This document shows, piece by piece, positions 32,000 through 45,147 of a stretch of DNA of 64,000 bases. The notes below the pieces were generated by a model. That model did no database searches and had not been told where the DNA came from. It saw only the letters and a list, made by a program, of their open reading frames with translations. A program made the position numbers and the translations under genes. The stretch is from NCBI GenBank assembly GCA_014607495.2, contig CP053163.1, forward strand, positions 2,522,716 to 2,586,715, read 5' to 3'. The first letter of the stretch is position 1. Every line of letters begins with the position of its first letter. Origin of the DNA: Carposina sasakii. Taxonomy: Eukaryota; Arthropoda; Insecta; Lepidoptera; Carposinidae.

Positions 32000-33306
32000 T
32001 TTTTTTTTTTGAATGACACATGATGGTAGTCCGAAGGGCTTTGCCATCTTCACCGAGCTAGGTGGCGTGCGCTTAAGGCGCACAACCGAAAGTTTTTAAG
32101 ACTACGCGACCTGTGCATCCCAGTTGCGCTGGGATATTGTCGCATTGGGGAGTTAACAAAGGGTTAAATGACTTTTTATAGGATGACTGGTAGGGATCAT
32201 GTCCCAGCAGTGTCCTACTATGACTACCTACTAAGGGTTCCAAGTAAGAACCCGCCGCTAAAGAACCCCCGAAAGAACTACGGCGGGGATGGAAGGCCAG
32301 GGCTGCGTGCTCGGCCAGTCTCCTGTCTGGTGTTCACACACCTTCTTGCTTCTATGAGAGGGGTGCGGCGACCCCTCCGACGGGGGCGCCGCTTATTATT
32401 TGTATTAGCTAATCGATTAGGTAAAGTGGCCAAATACGCCGTAATAGCGTCGTCCGCCTCCGTGAGTACATCCCGGGGACGCCTACGACGACGCCCCCCG
32501 CAAAGAGGATGACGGGGCTTATAGTTAACGGCTTTCGCAACCAGCGGGTTGGAGTAATGGGAGAGACGATCAAAGAAGCGACGTGAAGCGTCCTTCATAA
32601 ACTTACGAATGGTGGGCAACTCTAAATCGCGATGGAGATCGAGATTTCGGACGAACCACGGACTACCCGTGGCCCGTCTGAGAAACTTGTTCTGGATCAC
32701 CTGCATTCCACGGAGAGTGGTTTTAGGACAGTGGGCAAAGACGACGCTCGAGTACATGAGTACCGGGCGTATGATCGTCTTGTAGAGCGTGACCTTGTGC
32801 CGAAGCCCAAGTTTGCTCTTGGAACAAGTGAGGGGATAGAGACGGCTAGCAAAAAAGCGCGCCCTTTCTGAGACTATCTTAATGTGCGCCTTGAACGTAA
32901 GCTTACGGTCAAGGGTGACACCGAGGTATTTGTAAGTCGCTACCCATTGGATAGAGCGACCAAATAACTGAATGGTGGAGACCGACTGACGTCGGCCTGG
33001 AGTGTAGAGGATGGGGGAAGTCCCGCCAAAGAGCATTGCTGCACTTTTGTCGGGATTGACTTCTATACGCCAGCGTTGAAACCATGAGCCGAGGGTGGTA
33101 GCGGCTTGTTGCAGGGTTTTGCAGATAACCCCATGATTCCAATGTGACGTATAGAGAGCGGTATCATCCGCAAAAAGGGCTAGCTCCACTTTGGAGTTCG
33201 GGGAATATCGCTTGTGTAAAGCGAGTAGAGGATAGGAGAGAGGACTGAGCCCTGGGGGACACTGGCCCTGATGGGGCGGGGGGAGGAGAGTGCTCCATCG
33301 ACGCGA
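32000..33306 (-). pseudogene. Jockey-like LINE fragment with 12-bp target duplication
   Basis: Minus-strand insertion flanked by TAGTTTGCTAGG at 31988-31999 and 33307-33318, with a poly(A) tail (plus-strand T run 32000-32010). It encodes VPQGSVLSPILYSLYTSDIP, then FADDTALY (the RT catalytic box), YKYLGVTLDRKLTF and a C-terminal DLHRDLELPTIRKFM region. A one-base frameshift near 33190 separates the VPQGS part from the FADD frame. It is truncated at the 5' end, so it is dead but recent by its intact target duplication. The frame 32278-33189 is the main open segment. Confidence 0.85.
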
Positions 33307-33318
33307 TAGTTTGCTAGG

Positions 33319-36032
33319 ATAGTGATACCGTCATATTATAGCGGCCGTACGTATGCAAAATCACACTACGGCGGCATGATGTTATTTCAAGACTGCTTTA
33401 TAAAACTAACAAATACTGAACCCTATCTGTGCAACTCCGACTCGCACTTGACCGCTGAATATTATCTTCGTCACGAAGCAGTTTACAAAGAGTGTAATAC
33501 CCGACTTATTTAGGGATTCTTTACAACTAAACGGTTCCCTTGTCAACGCGCTCCGTTCGCAATTACACACGAATTACACGCACAATGCGGGTGTCATTAA
33601 GGCGTGCACACATTGGCGCTGTGCGATTATGGCGAGCATACACTGGTTGGATGTTATTGGAGCCTGCTTTTACTAGTGGACCGTACACACGGTTCGGCGA
33701 GGGAATATGCGTCTGACACGAAAACAGATTTTTTTATATTTTATTCGAAAGATTACAAATACAAACCGAATAGTGCAAAAGTAACATCAATCGGTTAGTA
33801 AATACCAAAGTTACAGGAGGTTAAAAGTTTGAAAAATTTTACGAAAAAAAATTACAGCATAAAAGGAGTAAAAACATACAATTTTACCCATAATTTGAAT
33901 CATCTCATTGATTTAATAAATACTTTATTTATATCTGCACCTATTAATAAACAATTTTTATTGACAACAATACACAACATATAAAATATTACGTTTATAA
34001 AATAAGATTGCATTTTTTCCCCATACTAATTTGAGACGGTTGTCTACTATGACGTCAGTCTTTGCCATTTTAGTATGGAGCAAACGGAGCGTTTCAAAAA
34101 CATTTTGCCGGCTCGTATTTTTGAATTACTGTAAATCCAAAACGGTTAAAGTTAGATATGTCATTCCAAGGGCAAACATTATTATTTTTTTACGTAGAAT
34201 ATAAAAATCAAATAAAAAATTCATGCATAGGGTGTGTGTGACAGCCAGGCAAATACTGAAATGCTGAACAAGTTCCATTAAGGTTGATCAATTATTATGT
34301 TATATTATTACATAATGTCATTATGTAAATGAACTAAACATTTATTTTCCTGAAAATATGAAAAATATGTTTTCTGCCCCAGAATCACGGTCTGAAGTCA
34401 TGGTATCAATATCACAGGCAATGAAAAAATTGATTTTACATAAGTACCTTTTGTGTTTAGTTGTCCGCCGACAAAACCCGCGTCGTGTGACCGAGCTACC
34501 ACGCGGTACGATTAAGGGCTGCGCCCGCGTCGTCGTCGTGACCCGCCCGCGCTGCCCGATGGCTGATTGCATGCCCTTTTTAATTCGCGCAGTAACGCAC
34601 CGCGAACTGAGCTAGATGCACATTAGGTGCTTTTAGAGTAGGGAGGAAAGGTAGCGAAATGTAGGACTAAAAAAGGAATCTTAGGTAATATTATATAATA
34701 TCTATCGTAATAGATATATAGGCTGATAAAACTGACTAAATTTGATGAACTGATGAAATTCACAGCGACTTGTAATCATTGTACCACTCGTAAACTGTTC
34801 TAAAAATTCCTAAAGAAAGGACTTTAGGAGATCTAATCTGATTCTGGTAGCTCTACTTCTGTGTCTCTCCTTGCCTAAATTCCTTAGTATGTTGATGATG
34901 CCCCGCATCAGCATAGGCAGCCTTCAATAAACCTTAGATAATAGGTAGGTATCATTATAAGTTCAAGTTACAGCTGTGATATTATATTTACTCATCGTTA
35001 GTTTCCATCCACCTGTGTCAAGAATGCCCCCCTGTGCCGCACAAACTGCGTCCACCATCATGTGAGAGATGGCCGGCGCCACGCCCCCCCCGCCATTCCG
35101 CAACTTTGTAAAAATGTCCAGTAATTAATCTGTTCCCAAGCTATTTATATGGACACTAACTTTTTATGGCAGTCCGGGGATTTCTGATTTATTTTTGCGT
35201 ATCGATTGTTTTTACTTTGTTGTTTTAATTGTAGGCTGGGTTTTGTGTTTAATCTGATAAATGATACTCATATCATTTGTTTCGCAGGTCATGCTAGGCT
35301 TGCAGACATAAAAAACATAACTGTGGTATTCTGTAGGACAAGTCACAAGTCCTATTGAAACACGAAAGCTTCATAGCATCTGCCCATGAAATCTAGATAA
35401 CTTCGCTAATTCGAAAAAAAAAACCAAATTATTTATTTATCTATAGAATACAGGATCATTGTTTCGGTCATTTCGACATCAACGGGGTCCATGTCACGCG
35501 TCCGTCACGTCACGCTCACGTTGCCTCATTCCCTCATGTCGATGCGAAACGTGAGCTTTCTGCATCATTAGTCTTTGTCGACAATGGGAATGCTCCATAT
35601 TTTTCGGTGCTCATTCCTTAATAATTAATGAGTACAATTATGTTAATTTTCACCGTATTGCACGACATTCTTACTGAGATCATCGAATATTCTTACTGAT
35701 AAAACAGGTAGAGTAAATTATACGCTGGCCTTGCTTGATTTAGAAAATATGTCCCGCACTAGGTGGAAAATGTTTCTGAAAATATCTATTACACCATCTA
35801 GATTTTCTATTCCACGAGTAGATGTGGTGCATATATTAATCAATGAGTAGGACTGTCCAGTATACTAGGAGCTAGAAATGTGGCTACAAAGAACATACCT
35901 ACTACGACAGGAGCTTACCTATATGTATAAGCTGTGCTTATGTAGGTACTTTGTATAGGTACACTACTGTTTTAATCCTTCATTTTTTCACGTCTTCGTA
36001 GATACACCCTAATCAGAATCGTCAGCTATGTA
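33319..36032. other. Intergenic, no gene seen
   Basis: Contains small chance frames at 33322-33513 and 34358-34615 without recognisable similarity. A GC-rich patch lies at 34480-34560 and a CpG-rich one at 35490-35590. Confidence 0.5.
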
Positions 36033-36156
36033 GGGCAAGCACGATAGTCCTTCCGTAATGCTATCGTCACACTGTCATATCATAGATTTTGCTTGCGAGT
36101 CGATAGCGTTACGACGGGGCGGCGGCGGCGACGCGTAAAAATGTTCATGCTTACCC
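36033..36156. mobile_element. Short MITE, GGGGTAAG family, first of a tandem pair
   Basis: GGGCAAGCACGATAGTCC to TGTTCATGCTTACCCT. Confidence 0.6.
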
Positions 36157-36162
36157 TACAGT

Positions 36163-36272
36163 GGGGTAAGCACGAACCTTTTTACGCGGCATAACGCTAG
36201 CGACTCCCTAGCAAAATCTATGTGATTTGACAGTTTGACGCTAGCGTTATGGACTATCAAGAGGTTCGTGCC
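36163..36272. mobile_element. Short MITE, GGGGTAAG family, second of a tandem pair
   Basis: GGGGTAAGCACGAACC through CGCTAGCGTTATGGAC to GAGGTTCGTGCCGGCCC, starting six bases after the first copy ends. Confidence 0.6.
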
Positions 36273-39200
36273 GGCCCGCCCTTACGGCGAATGGAGCAGT
36301 CACTCCAGGCGCCAAATCCTAGAGGGCGCCTAAATCCGGTGTCCGGGAGTATGATTTTAGAAGTTGTCGATATTCTATTACGTCTAAAATGTATCTCGCT
36401 CCATTCTAAAATTTACTTCGGGCCGGCGCTGGGTGACTCTGGGATGTTTTCGTCACAATGACCACACACTGATACCATCACCCTGCATGAAAGGTACATT
36501 GCATTACCTATATACCTGCATTACCTATATACCTGCATTACCTGTACAATATTTATTTATCCGTGATCGCCAAATAATTCTCTAAACACGTGTCCACTTA
36601 AACCTTGTCCTCGCTTTAGTCTAATTAGTACTATAAAGCTTTGTACACACGTGCGATTTTTCATAAAATATTGTGGATTGTTTTTATTACCTAAGTATAC
36701 ATGGAGTAACAAAGCTGGTATGTATGCATATGGGTTTCAGTGTGATTCCTAAACTATATTTTATGTACTAAATACCTAGGTACTCACAAATATTCATATA
36801 ATCGTAAAAAAAAAATATTTTGAGACAGTGTACCTAAGTAAATACTTAGACAGTTTAGATCAGTGGTTCCCAAAGTGGTCCAGGTGGAAAAACGGAAAAA
36901 GATGTAATAATATCTAGTGTATCACATCAAACTTAATACCCAGCCATACAACAATAATAAACGGAATATAAAACTGCTCGTCTGCTCGCACCTCCCTGCA
37001 ATTATCAAGTAATAGACGCAGTGCAGTGTGACCTCGCCCCGAACAATGCCCGACAATTTGGGTGTCCGCTGACAGGAAACGCTCGTCTGCGCTAACCTTA
37101 TTGTACCTGTAGATACCTAGTCACGAACTTAAGTTTCAAGTACAGTTGAGTTTTTAATTCTAGGGTTAATAATTAATCAATCAATTTTATTAGTAGGTAG
37201 GTAGTAGGTACCTAGTTGCCCAGAATACTGAAAGAGTAATTCTGCTGAAACTTTTGCTGATATAAAGCTATCATTCCGATCCATATAATTGATATATAAT
37301 TTCAACCGTTTTTGAGTAAAAATGCAACATAATCACATAATATCTTCTTTCTCTATCAAGGTTTATTTTATTTTTCAGGAGAATATGTCATTGCATTGGT
37401 AAGTGCTTGGCATTTGTTTTGCTTGGATACATTATGCCATGGAGACAGATTCTCAAAGGTTATTCAGAAATGTACTAACGTCATAAAATAAATATTTATA
37501 GGTAGCTATGTCAGAGAAAACCTACCATCTCTCACACCAGTGCCCTCAAGAGAAAAGGTATGGTACCACTTAGAATACAAGCATCATTCTAACATCCTCA
37601 AATCGAACCAGCTCATTTAAAACCCATCACCAAGACGAACATCTTTTGCATAACTAGAAAATATTACTTAATTTTGATCAACGTCATCAGTAGGCAATCT
37701 CTATTTCAATAACGAAGTTCTGCGGATTATAAATGAACTAAACAGGTTCAGTGAAACAGTGTTAAAGTTGCATAGACACCAGCGCCATGTCAGAGGACGT
37801 CATAACTGTAAGAAAGAGGCTTCACATCAGCACAATCGTGACGTGCTCTCACTGGAGATGAGTGGTTAACTTTTAACCCCCATCTCCTAACGCGATATGT
37901 TCAGTTCCACGAGTCTTTATCCGTTGGAAATAGAGTTGAGAATACCCTGTTTCTAATTGGCGTGTGTTGGTTCAACTGTCAACTTGTCTCAGTCTGGATA
38001 GGAAGCTTGCATCTGTTGTTTAATGTAATTATTTTGTAGAAGTATAACAGTCAGGAGCGATGGAGGCATGGTCAGGGCTCTAAACGTTAGACACGCTGTT
38101 ATGTTTGTATTTTACATACGAATCATGTGCAGTAGAGAGGCGTCCTTGTAATGTTAAGCTTGTAAAGTTAAGTTTTCTAGTAAAGCGGTGCCGTTAAATT
38201 GCGGCTCTGAGTGAAATTTTTACTTGTCGGCGACGGCACCGTAAAATATCAAACTTACATATCTTAAACTATCTCCGTTGTAGGTGGAACCAGCTCCGCG
38301 TATCGTAATGTAAAGAGAGTTGCATACTGTATGAGTGTGTGGCCAATTTCCTTGACGCAAGGCTTACGCAAGGCATTATACCACTTCCATTTGTAAAGTT
38401 TTAGTAACTTATGATCACTATGAACTGTCAAAAAAGATAGATGACACGACACGGGAAATTGTAGTACACAACATACTACCATTTCATATTTCTGAAATTT
38501 CTTTCCGATTCTAAGTACTCGTATTTGTTCATTTGAGCATTATAATCATAAATGGTAATAAACACTCCTCTCTTATCATATCTAAGATCGTACAGACCTA
38601 TTTCCATTACTATTTCTCAGACAATAACTATAATGCCGTGTCCACAGTTGTCACCGCAGTCGCCTCTCGTAGTCACGGACACTAGATCGTCGGTTGAAAA
38701 TAGTTGCAATAAATCGTGTGACAGTGACCCGCGGTAATCGGGAACTATTTTGTAGAGGTGTGCTCCCATTTTGTACATAACCTCGGACAGAGAAGAAACA
38801 TGGTGTGAAACTATACATTAACGTATTTGTAGTAGGTTAGGTTAGCTTGTGTACCGCCGAATTCCGTAAGTAGTTAGGGCTCAAGTATTGTTTAACTCCT
38901 ATTACGTTACTTGTTTAAAGAAACATTTTGCTAGATATCCTGTTGGACAGTGTACTGTAATAGTGATAGTAAAACGATGTCGAACCCAGGCGCAATGGAA
39001 GGTCTTTGGTTAAAACCATCAGAACCTCTCTTTCTATCAGGTCAAATTGAACGCAGAAATAAAAACTAAACATTGAATGTAACAAATTAGTTCAACTAAG
39101 GGTTTCAACAAGTACAGCTGCTAAACAGGCATTAGTTGAGTTTAAGTAGATTTTAAAAGATTAATGATCCGAAATGGGAAGACACCGTGTCGGGTGCGCG

Positions 39201-40478
39201 TGAGCATCTGCCCGTGGTCACACGACGATGCCATTCACACTAATTTGTTCAGATAGACTTCGATAGCGACCACCATGTTGCACCGACTTTTGTACCACGT
39301 TATATCGACGATGCTGCTAATAGGGATAAAACTCAAGAAATAAGGTCAGAGGTAGGATTTATCACTTTAGTCTACCTATTGGTATACTAGAGATATATAA
39401 AATTGGTATACGTATAGTAACCGCATAGAATTTTCCAAAACAACGTGGTGCACAGTTTTGGCTATCGCATTACTGTCGCAAGATGCATGCATTATTGCAA
39501 GATGACTACATACGAGTACCTTACCCAGACTAAGGATCGATTTTAGTCAGTCATCCAGAACAGAACCCTGTCCCACCGCTCGAATGATTTGTCCGTACCC
39601 ACTTTACCAGGTGTTCTCAACTCCAAAAACCAAGATACCGCCTATTAATACTCATTACGAGTCCTTGATACCATCATGGAGGCTACAGACATCAAATTTC
39701 CAAATATACCAGCCAACATTTACTAACATGCATTTTACAACTTTATCTGATAGGTAAGTCAAGGGTATTTGATGCTACAGTAGCACTATTAAGGTTCAAG
39801 TGGAGTGTAGAAGATTTCCGTGGTAATGTCACAGGGTGTTGCAGATTGTACAAGATCACGAGGCTCGTAGATAGTGTGATGTTTATGGTGGAGAGACACG
39901 CAAAGCTGATGTTATGTAAAGCTTTTGGTTAGAAATGGATAGATTTGTCTATTTTGAGGAAGTTTGATGAATAGAAATGTTGTAGGTAAGGCAACGGTGT
40001 AATAGAAGGTTAGAAGATGTCTTTATGACGATAAATAAAAATGGCGCCAAATTTCAACCCACTCTGTATTTTATTAATTGACCAGTATGGACGAATCGTA
40101 TTAGTACTTATTTACTTTTGGTTAATTACCAACTAAATTTAAGCTAAATATCAAAAATAGTAAATTTTTTTGAAGACAGTCCAGACTCCAGGCAACAGCC
40201 AACCCAAGAATCGCCTACAATTGCAGCATTACCTGAATGTACCTCTGAGAATATCCGTGTTTCTTTCTTCCCACACACGCGGTGTTAGCATAATCTCTGC
40301 TATGCTAAACGTGGCTGTGAGATCTCCTTTATGATCGTGCAGTTCTGGCTACCCCATTTCGGAAACATAGTCGTGTGAATATGTATGTTACCTAATGAAC
40401 GAAAGACAGAATCAGGCGGTTGTTGGGTCTCTCATAGGATAGCCTCGACAGCGTAGACTGTCTTATAAACTATCTTAA
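36273..40478. other. Intergenic, no gene seen
   Basis: Holds a solo hAT-like end (36861) and a possible 20-nt micro-exon (37379-37398). A short element-like inverted pair, GCGGTGCCGT / ACGGCACCG, is at about 38180-38240. Confidence 0.5.
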
Positions 40479-40488
40479 ATCCCCTAGA

Positions 40489-40657
40489 TTGGGTGCCTCC
40501 AGACGGAAACCGGCGTAGGGGAAGACCTAGGAGAAGATGGAGGGACGACCTGGATAAGTTTCTGCCGGATTGGGCCACTATAGCGGGAACAAGACAAGTG
40601 TGGGCTCAAATAGCCTTTGCCCAGCAGTGCGACACGGTATAGGCTATTAAAAAAAAG
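40489..40657 (+). pseudogene. Very short LINE 3' end with 10-bp target duplication
   Basis: Encodes NRRRGRPRRRWRDDLDKF and the tail WATIAGTRQVWAQIAFAQQC, stop, then an A-rich end. This RGRP..RW.DDL...W...A...W..AFAQQ pattern is the extreme C-terminus of many LINE ORF2 proteins. It is flanked by ATCCCCTAGA at 40479-40488 and 40658-40667. Confidence 0.75.
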
Positions 40658-40668
40658 ATCCCCTAGAG

Positions 40669-40999
40669 CAGTGGTTCCCAATTAGTTTTTTCTACGTACC
40701 ACTCTAAGAAAGACGTCAAACTCGCGTACCCCTTATTGCAGGAACGATAAAGAAGAGATAAAATCAGATGTATATAGAATTTATTACAATCAAAATATAA
40801 TAGAAGATGACAGAGAACACCAGTTTTATTAATGTGAGAAATGGGCACGTTTTTCTTTAACAACTCTGAAAAATCTGGCTGTATAAATATTTTTTGGTAA
40901 TTTTAGTAATTTTGGTTTTTGTTTGGTACGCGTCGCGTACCCCTTGATGCAACCTTGCGTTCCCCCGGGGGTACGTGTACCACTAATCGGGAACCACTG
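40669..40999. mobile_element. hAT-like non-autonomous transposon with 8-bp target duplication
   Basis: Terminal inverted repeats CAGTGGTTCCCAATTAG and CTAATCGGGAACCACTG (three outer bases CAG/CTG as in hAT elements), flanked by CCCTAGAG at 40661-40668 and 41000-41007. 331 bp with no transposase. A solo relative of the end, CAGTGGTTCCCAAAGTGG, is at about 36861. Confidence 0.8.
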
Positions 41000-41007
41000 C
41001 CCTAGAG

Positions 41008-42180
41008 TTAACTATGGCCAATAGCATGGTAGCTGGTAGGTGACGCTAAGTGATGGTATCATCCGCCATAAATCGGACAGCAAACTGCTGTGCGTGTCAG
41101 CGGTGGCAGAGATTGCTTCATTTAGGCTGGTGGTATCATGAGACCAACCTGAGTGGTCAAGTTTTGATGAACATTATGGACTGGCAAGGACACCATACGC
41201 GAATTCCTAATACTTAGCAATGGTGGAAAGGCAGCTGAGAAGATACGCTGAATTACCGATCAGAAATTACCTACTCGAGTGTGGAGTTTGGACCCAGCTC
41301 TCAGAATAATTTGAAATAATTAAATTTGTTACCTCACGTATGGCAGTATTAGATCCCCATTTAGCACGTTCCAAAAACCACTTCCTTTACAGATAATTCT
41401 TCATCATCGATTTCGGGTTCCCCGGGTCCGGGTTAGAGAAGGACGTAAAAATTTTACGATAAAATAATTCCCATTCTTTTATTGTCAATATTCTCAACGT
41501 GCACAATAGATTAGAAAACTAGACCCACTACAGTCCCACCCTAAGCGCATCGTCCAAGCTCTACTAGATAGAGCGGTGCTCGTGAGCGATGCCACAGATA
41601 ACACATAGCTTTGTTTCAGTGTAAAACTCGAAAATTAACATCATTTGCCAACGCCCGATCTGCTCGGTGATACCGACACTTTTGCTCTGTGGCCCAAGTT
41701 TTTTGGTTGACCGATTTATCTCTCTATTTTTATTATTATGGATATTAACACCAGAGTGGTCATTAATTGTTTTGTTCATTATTAGCCTATCAAGTCCCAC
41801 GTGATAAGAGGTGAGCCTTCCGCCTTGCTGTCGCCACTTTTCGGGCACAAATAGGTACAACAATCTAGCTACAGGCAAAGAATCCAATAGAAAATGTTGC
41901 CGTGTCATTCTAAACAGGTACATAAGCTATTAGCGTCAGAGCCTCGTCTGTTAAATAGCAGGGTGCACCACGGGCAGATGAGGTTGACTTTCGGTCCTAA
42001 GATCGGTAGGTATTAAACCCATTTACACGCTTATATTACACAGTTATGGAGTAAATATCTCGAAATTCTGTAGGGGTCAAAAATACAGTGATTCCAAAGT
42101 GTACACGGAGGAAATCGTGGGCGGCCGCCAGTAATGCCTGAGTCATAGAGGAATAACATGTCAGTGCTACTCGTAATGTC
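41008..42180. other. Intergenic, one unrecognised frame
   Basis: A 119-residue open frame at 41564-41923 (minus) has no motif, no codon signal I can see and no splice context. I do not call it a gene. Confidence 0.45.
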
Positions 42181-42368
42181 ATACTAACTGTTTCGATGTA
42201 CCATTAGACTTTTCGGTGCCTCACAATTCCAGTTCTTGACACTTAGATTCGATTAATGTACTATATTACTAATGTATTGTAACGTATAGTACCTAATGCA
42301 ATCTATGTGTCAAGGACTGGAATTGTGAGGCACCGAAATGTCTAATGGTGCATCGAAACTGTTAGTAT
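42181..42368. mobile_element. 188-bp near-complete palindrome (foldback MITE)
   Basis: ATACTAACTGTTTCGATG ... CATCGAAACTGTTAGTAT, with the arms continuing through TCGGTGCCTCACAATTCCAG / CTGGAATTGTGAGGCACCGA almost to the centre. No coding capacity. Confidence 0.82.
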
Positions 42369-43884
42369 AACATAAGCACTCTATGTCTACATCTTATTAC
42401 GGTATCTGCAAACATTATGAAAAACTAATAATATTTTTCACGCCCGCTCTTCTGCCTCGCACCAAATAATAGCAATAAGGAGGTGTTCAGTTTTAATAGT
42501 CGTCGAGATGTTGGATTCATCGTTACCGGTATATTGCAGTTGTCTCGCTTTTTAACTCTCGGGTAATCTTGCCCATCGTCGGTTTTGCGAAGTGGGTACG
42601 AAGAATTGCTGCCCTTTCGCGAGACTATCTCGAATCTAATGCGAATCTGCAGTTGGGAATAGTGGCCAGGTGACTATGGATGTTAGTAACCTGTAATATT
42701 AAATGTGCTGATGCACGGCTTCACTAGAATACATGGTTGGAAGTTAAAACTAGGTACCTAATCGTCATGGGTAGTGATTATTATGACATATTTTTTAAAA
42801 GGCTATTTTACAGACGACTTTTGCATTTGAGCTTATATTAGGTCTTTTCAAAATTAGTGATTATCCTTTGACACGAAACGAGGTAGGTAAAAAGAAACAA
42901 TTTTCACTATGGGACCAACTCCGAAATAGTGAAAAAAATAAGCTGTTCCATACATTACAGTGCAGTAATTATTCAAGATCGTATGGAACAGCAGATTTTT
43001 TTCCTAGATAAATTTATAGGGTTATGTCATCAATTAAGTAGGTAAAGGTGTTAACAAAATATCTACATTTATAGTCATCAGCTATGCGGCGTTAGTAGTT
43101 AAAAAAAAAAAACATTTTACTCCAACAATAGAGAAACAGGCCGAAAAATAAGAATCGCCAATACCATTATAACAATTATTTAGCCATTGTAAAGCAATTA
43201 TATATTTATATGAAATTCCTTTGAAGGTGCATTGTTGAATAGAAGATATGACAACGTTTGATTTTTAGACCCTCCTGTAGAGAAATATTACAAGATTAAA
43301 AACAGTTTAAGGCAAACAGGATTCGAAACCATAATCAACCTTTACGAGACTAACATAAGATTATCAATAGAATTTCCTGATGGTACTAAGTACAAGACGG
43401 CAATTGAAAGTAAAATGGCGCTAAGAGACTTTTGTGCAAAAAATCTCAACAATGTCAGAAAAAGGCAAATTTCATGGCTTTTTGGTCATTGTTCATGCCT
43501 CTATGAACTTCATTGGGATTTGGTCAGTGGGTAGTAAACTGGGGTAGTTTTTGTAGAAATTTATCAAATAATTACTTTAAGAGTAGGTAACGAGAATAGT
43601 ATGTCTAAAAGACCCATCGAGACATAACTTTAAAAAAGTGTTATTAAATTGGTAATAAATGCCAAGCAGATTATTAACAAATTCATCTATTGGAGGTTAC
43701 TAAAAAAATACTCAGCATTAGACCTAAGTAGTTCAAAAACAGGTAAGTAAGTAGGTAAGCAGTGTTTTTTTTTAATTTCTTAGATTTCATTACCATATGA
43801 ATATGATTAAGATACGGTAAATAAAATTTATCAAAACAATTTCATTTATAATAATAATAATATATAAATAGTTATTATAAAATA
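42369..43884. other. Intergenic, no gene seen
   Basis: Includes ACTATGGGACCAACTCCGAA (42907), repeated at 60785 with its ~60-bp upstream context, so a dispersed repeat. GCTGTTCCATAC / GTATGGAACAGC forms a small hairpin at 42942-42993. Confidence 0.5.
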
Positions 43885-44122
43885 TTAATAAGAAAATGAA
43901 AAAAATCTTCACCCGAGTGAGATTTGAACTCACGAACATTCGCAAACCGTGCTTTCGCTCTAACCAACTGAGCTATCGGGTTAATTAACTCGGATGACGA
44001 ATTTTACCATCTCTTTTAAATTACATTATTGGCAATATTATTTTTTCATCCCGATAGCTATACACTCGATAGCCAAATCTCGGTAAACAATGTTGAATCC
44101 CTCAGCACAATGTTTAATGATG
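43885..44122 (-). mobile_element. tRNA-derived SINE, composite copy 2
   Basis: Minus strand: ACCCGATAGCTCAGTTGGTT, then GTGAGTTCAAATCTCACTCG. The acceptor-like ends and T arm can pair, but the anticodon arm cannot, so it is not a tRNA gene. It has the same upstream block as copy 1. Confidence 0.7.
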
Positions 44123-45147
44123 AAAGTTAGTTATGTTTATTCTATTTTTCACCAAACATAAATGCACGTTAACTGCACTGCACGTTACCTAGATTTAATT
44201 AGTAAACCTTAATGGAAAGTAAAGAAGAAAACTTTAAAAATCGCTGTCCGTTCATAAAACAATAATCCCCCTTTATGTTTACCTGCAAAAAAGCTGCTTA
44301 CCGAACTTACAAAGTAACAACTACTTTAAACCATCATAATATTAAAAGGGAGTGTTAAAACTTAAGGTAGATATGCTTTAAATATTAAAGTGAGAAGGTT
44401 AGCGGAGTTGACCAAAGGATGATGAGGTACAGCCAATTTAAATAATCAATCTTAAAATGTATTTTTCATTTAATCTTCATTGTTTTCAACTTCGTATTAA
44501 AAAATTGAAAATGGTCGTTAGAACCATTGCAATTTGCCCCGAATTTGAATCTGAGATGTACTCGTATCTAAAAATCTGTCACACGGTCAATTTGCACGGT
44601 GGAGATCGAGATAAAAACCGCGAATTTTCAAATTGTTTCTGCACTTAAGTACCCAATTTGTATTTTGAATTAAAAAATGTACAAAATTTCAATCTTTAAG
44701 CGTTTGGGAAAGCTGCGTTGCTCTTGAGTTGATTGCAGTTGGCTGTTATGTATAATTCAGGTATTAATACCTCTTCTGATTCTCTACTCCACCAATATTC
44801 TTTCCTTCTAGGTTTTTTCAGTACTATTCACACAGCAAAGGCAAAGCCGATAAATAAGGCAGACTACACACGTGCGTGCTGCCATGCGCACGTAATTAGC
44901 GGGTAAGTATTTCTACCCATAATAATGTTAGGTAGGAGACTTAAGGATTTTACAATATGGCCGGTAGACTTTAGGGTCAACAGACATGCTAGTTTTTGCA
45001 TGGATATTGTCAAAAGTAGCGACTTTTAAAGAGCTTGTTTACAGCGTACGCGGCATTCAGTAGTTGTAATGTAATGTGACTAGGTAATTTGCTTGTGGTT
45101 TGTTGCAAGTGATAACTGAAGATTTTTTGTATACTTAACATATAACA
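44123..45147. other. Intergenic, one exon-like segment
   Basis: Only 44812-44902 stands out: a pyrimidine-rich acceptor, a 30-codon open frame and a GTAAGTAT donor. No homology recognised. Confidence 0.4.

Noticed and set aside
33322..33513. 63-residue frame just right of the LINE insertion
   Set aside because: No family recognised, and it starts in sequence flanking the target duplication. Probably chance.
41564..41923. 119-residue minus-strand frame
   Set aside because: No recognisable motif, no homologous neighbour and no splice or promoter context. Length alone is not enough in AT-rich DNA.
43910..43983. tRNA gene
   Set aside because: The T arm and acceptor-like ends pair, but the anticodon stem does not, and the sequence is part of a repeated SINE.
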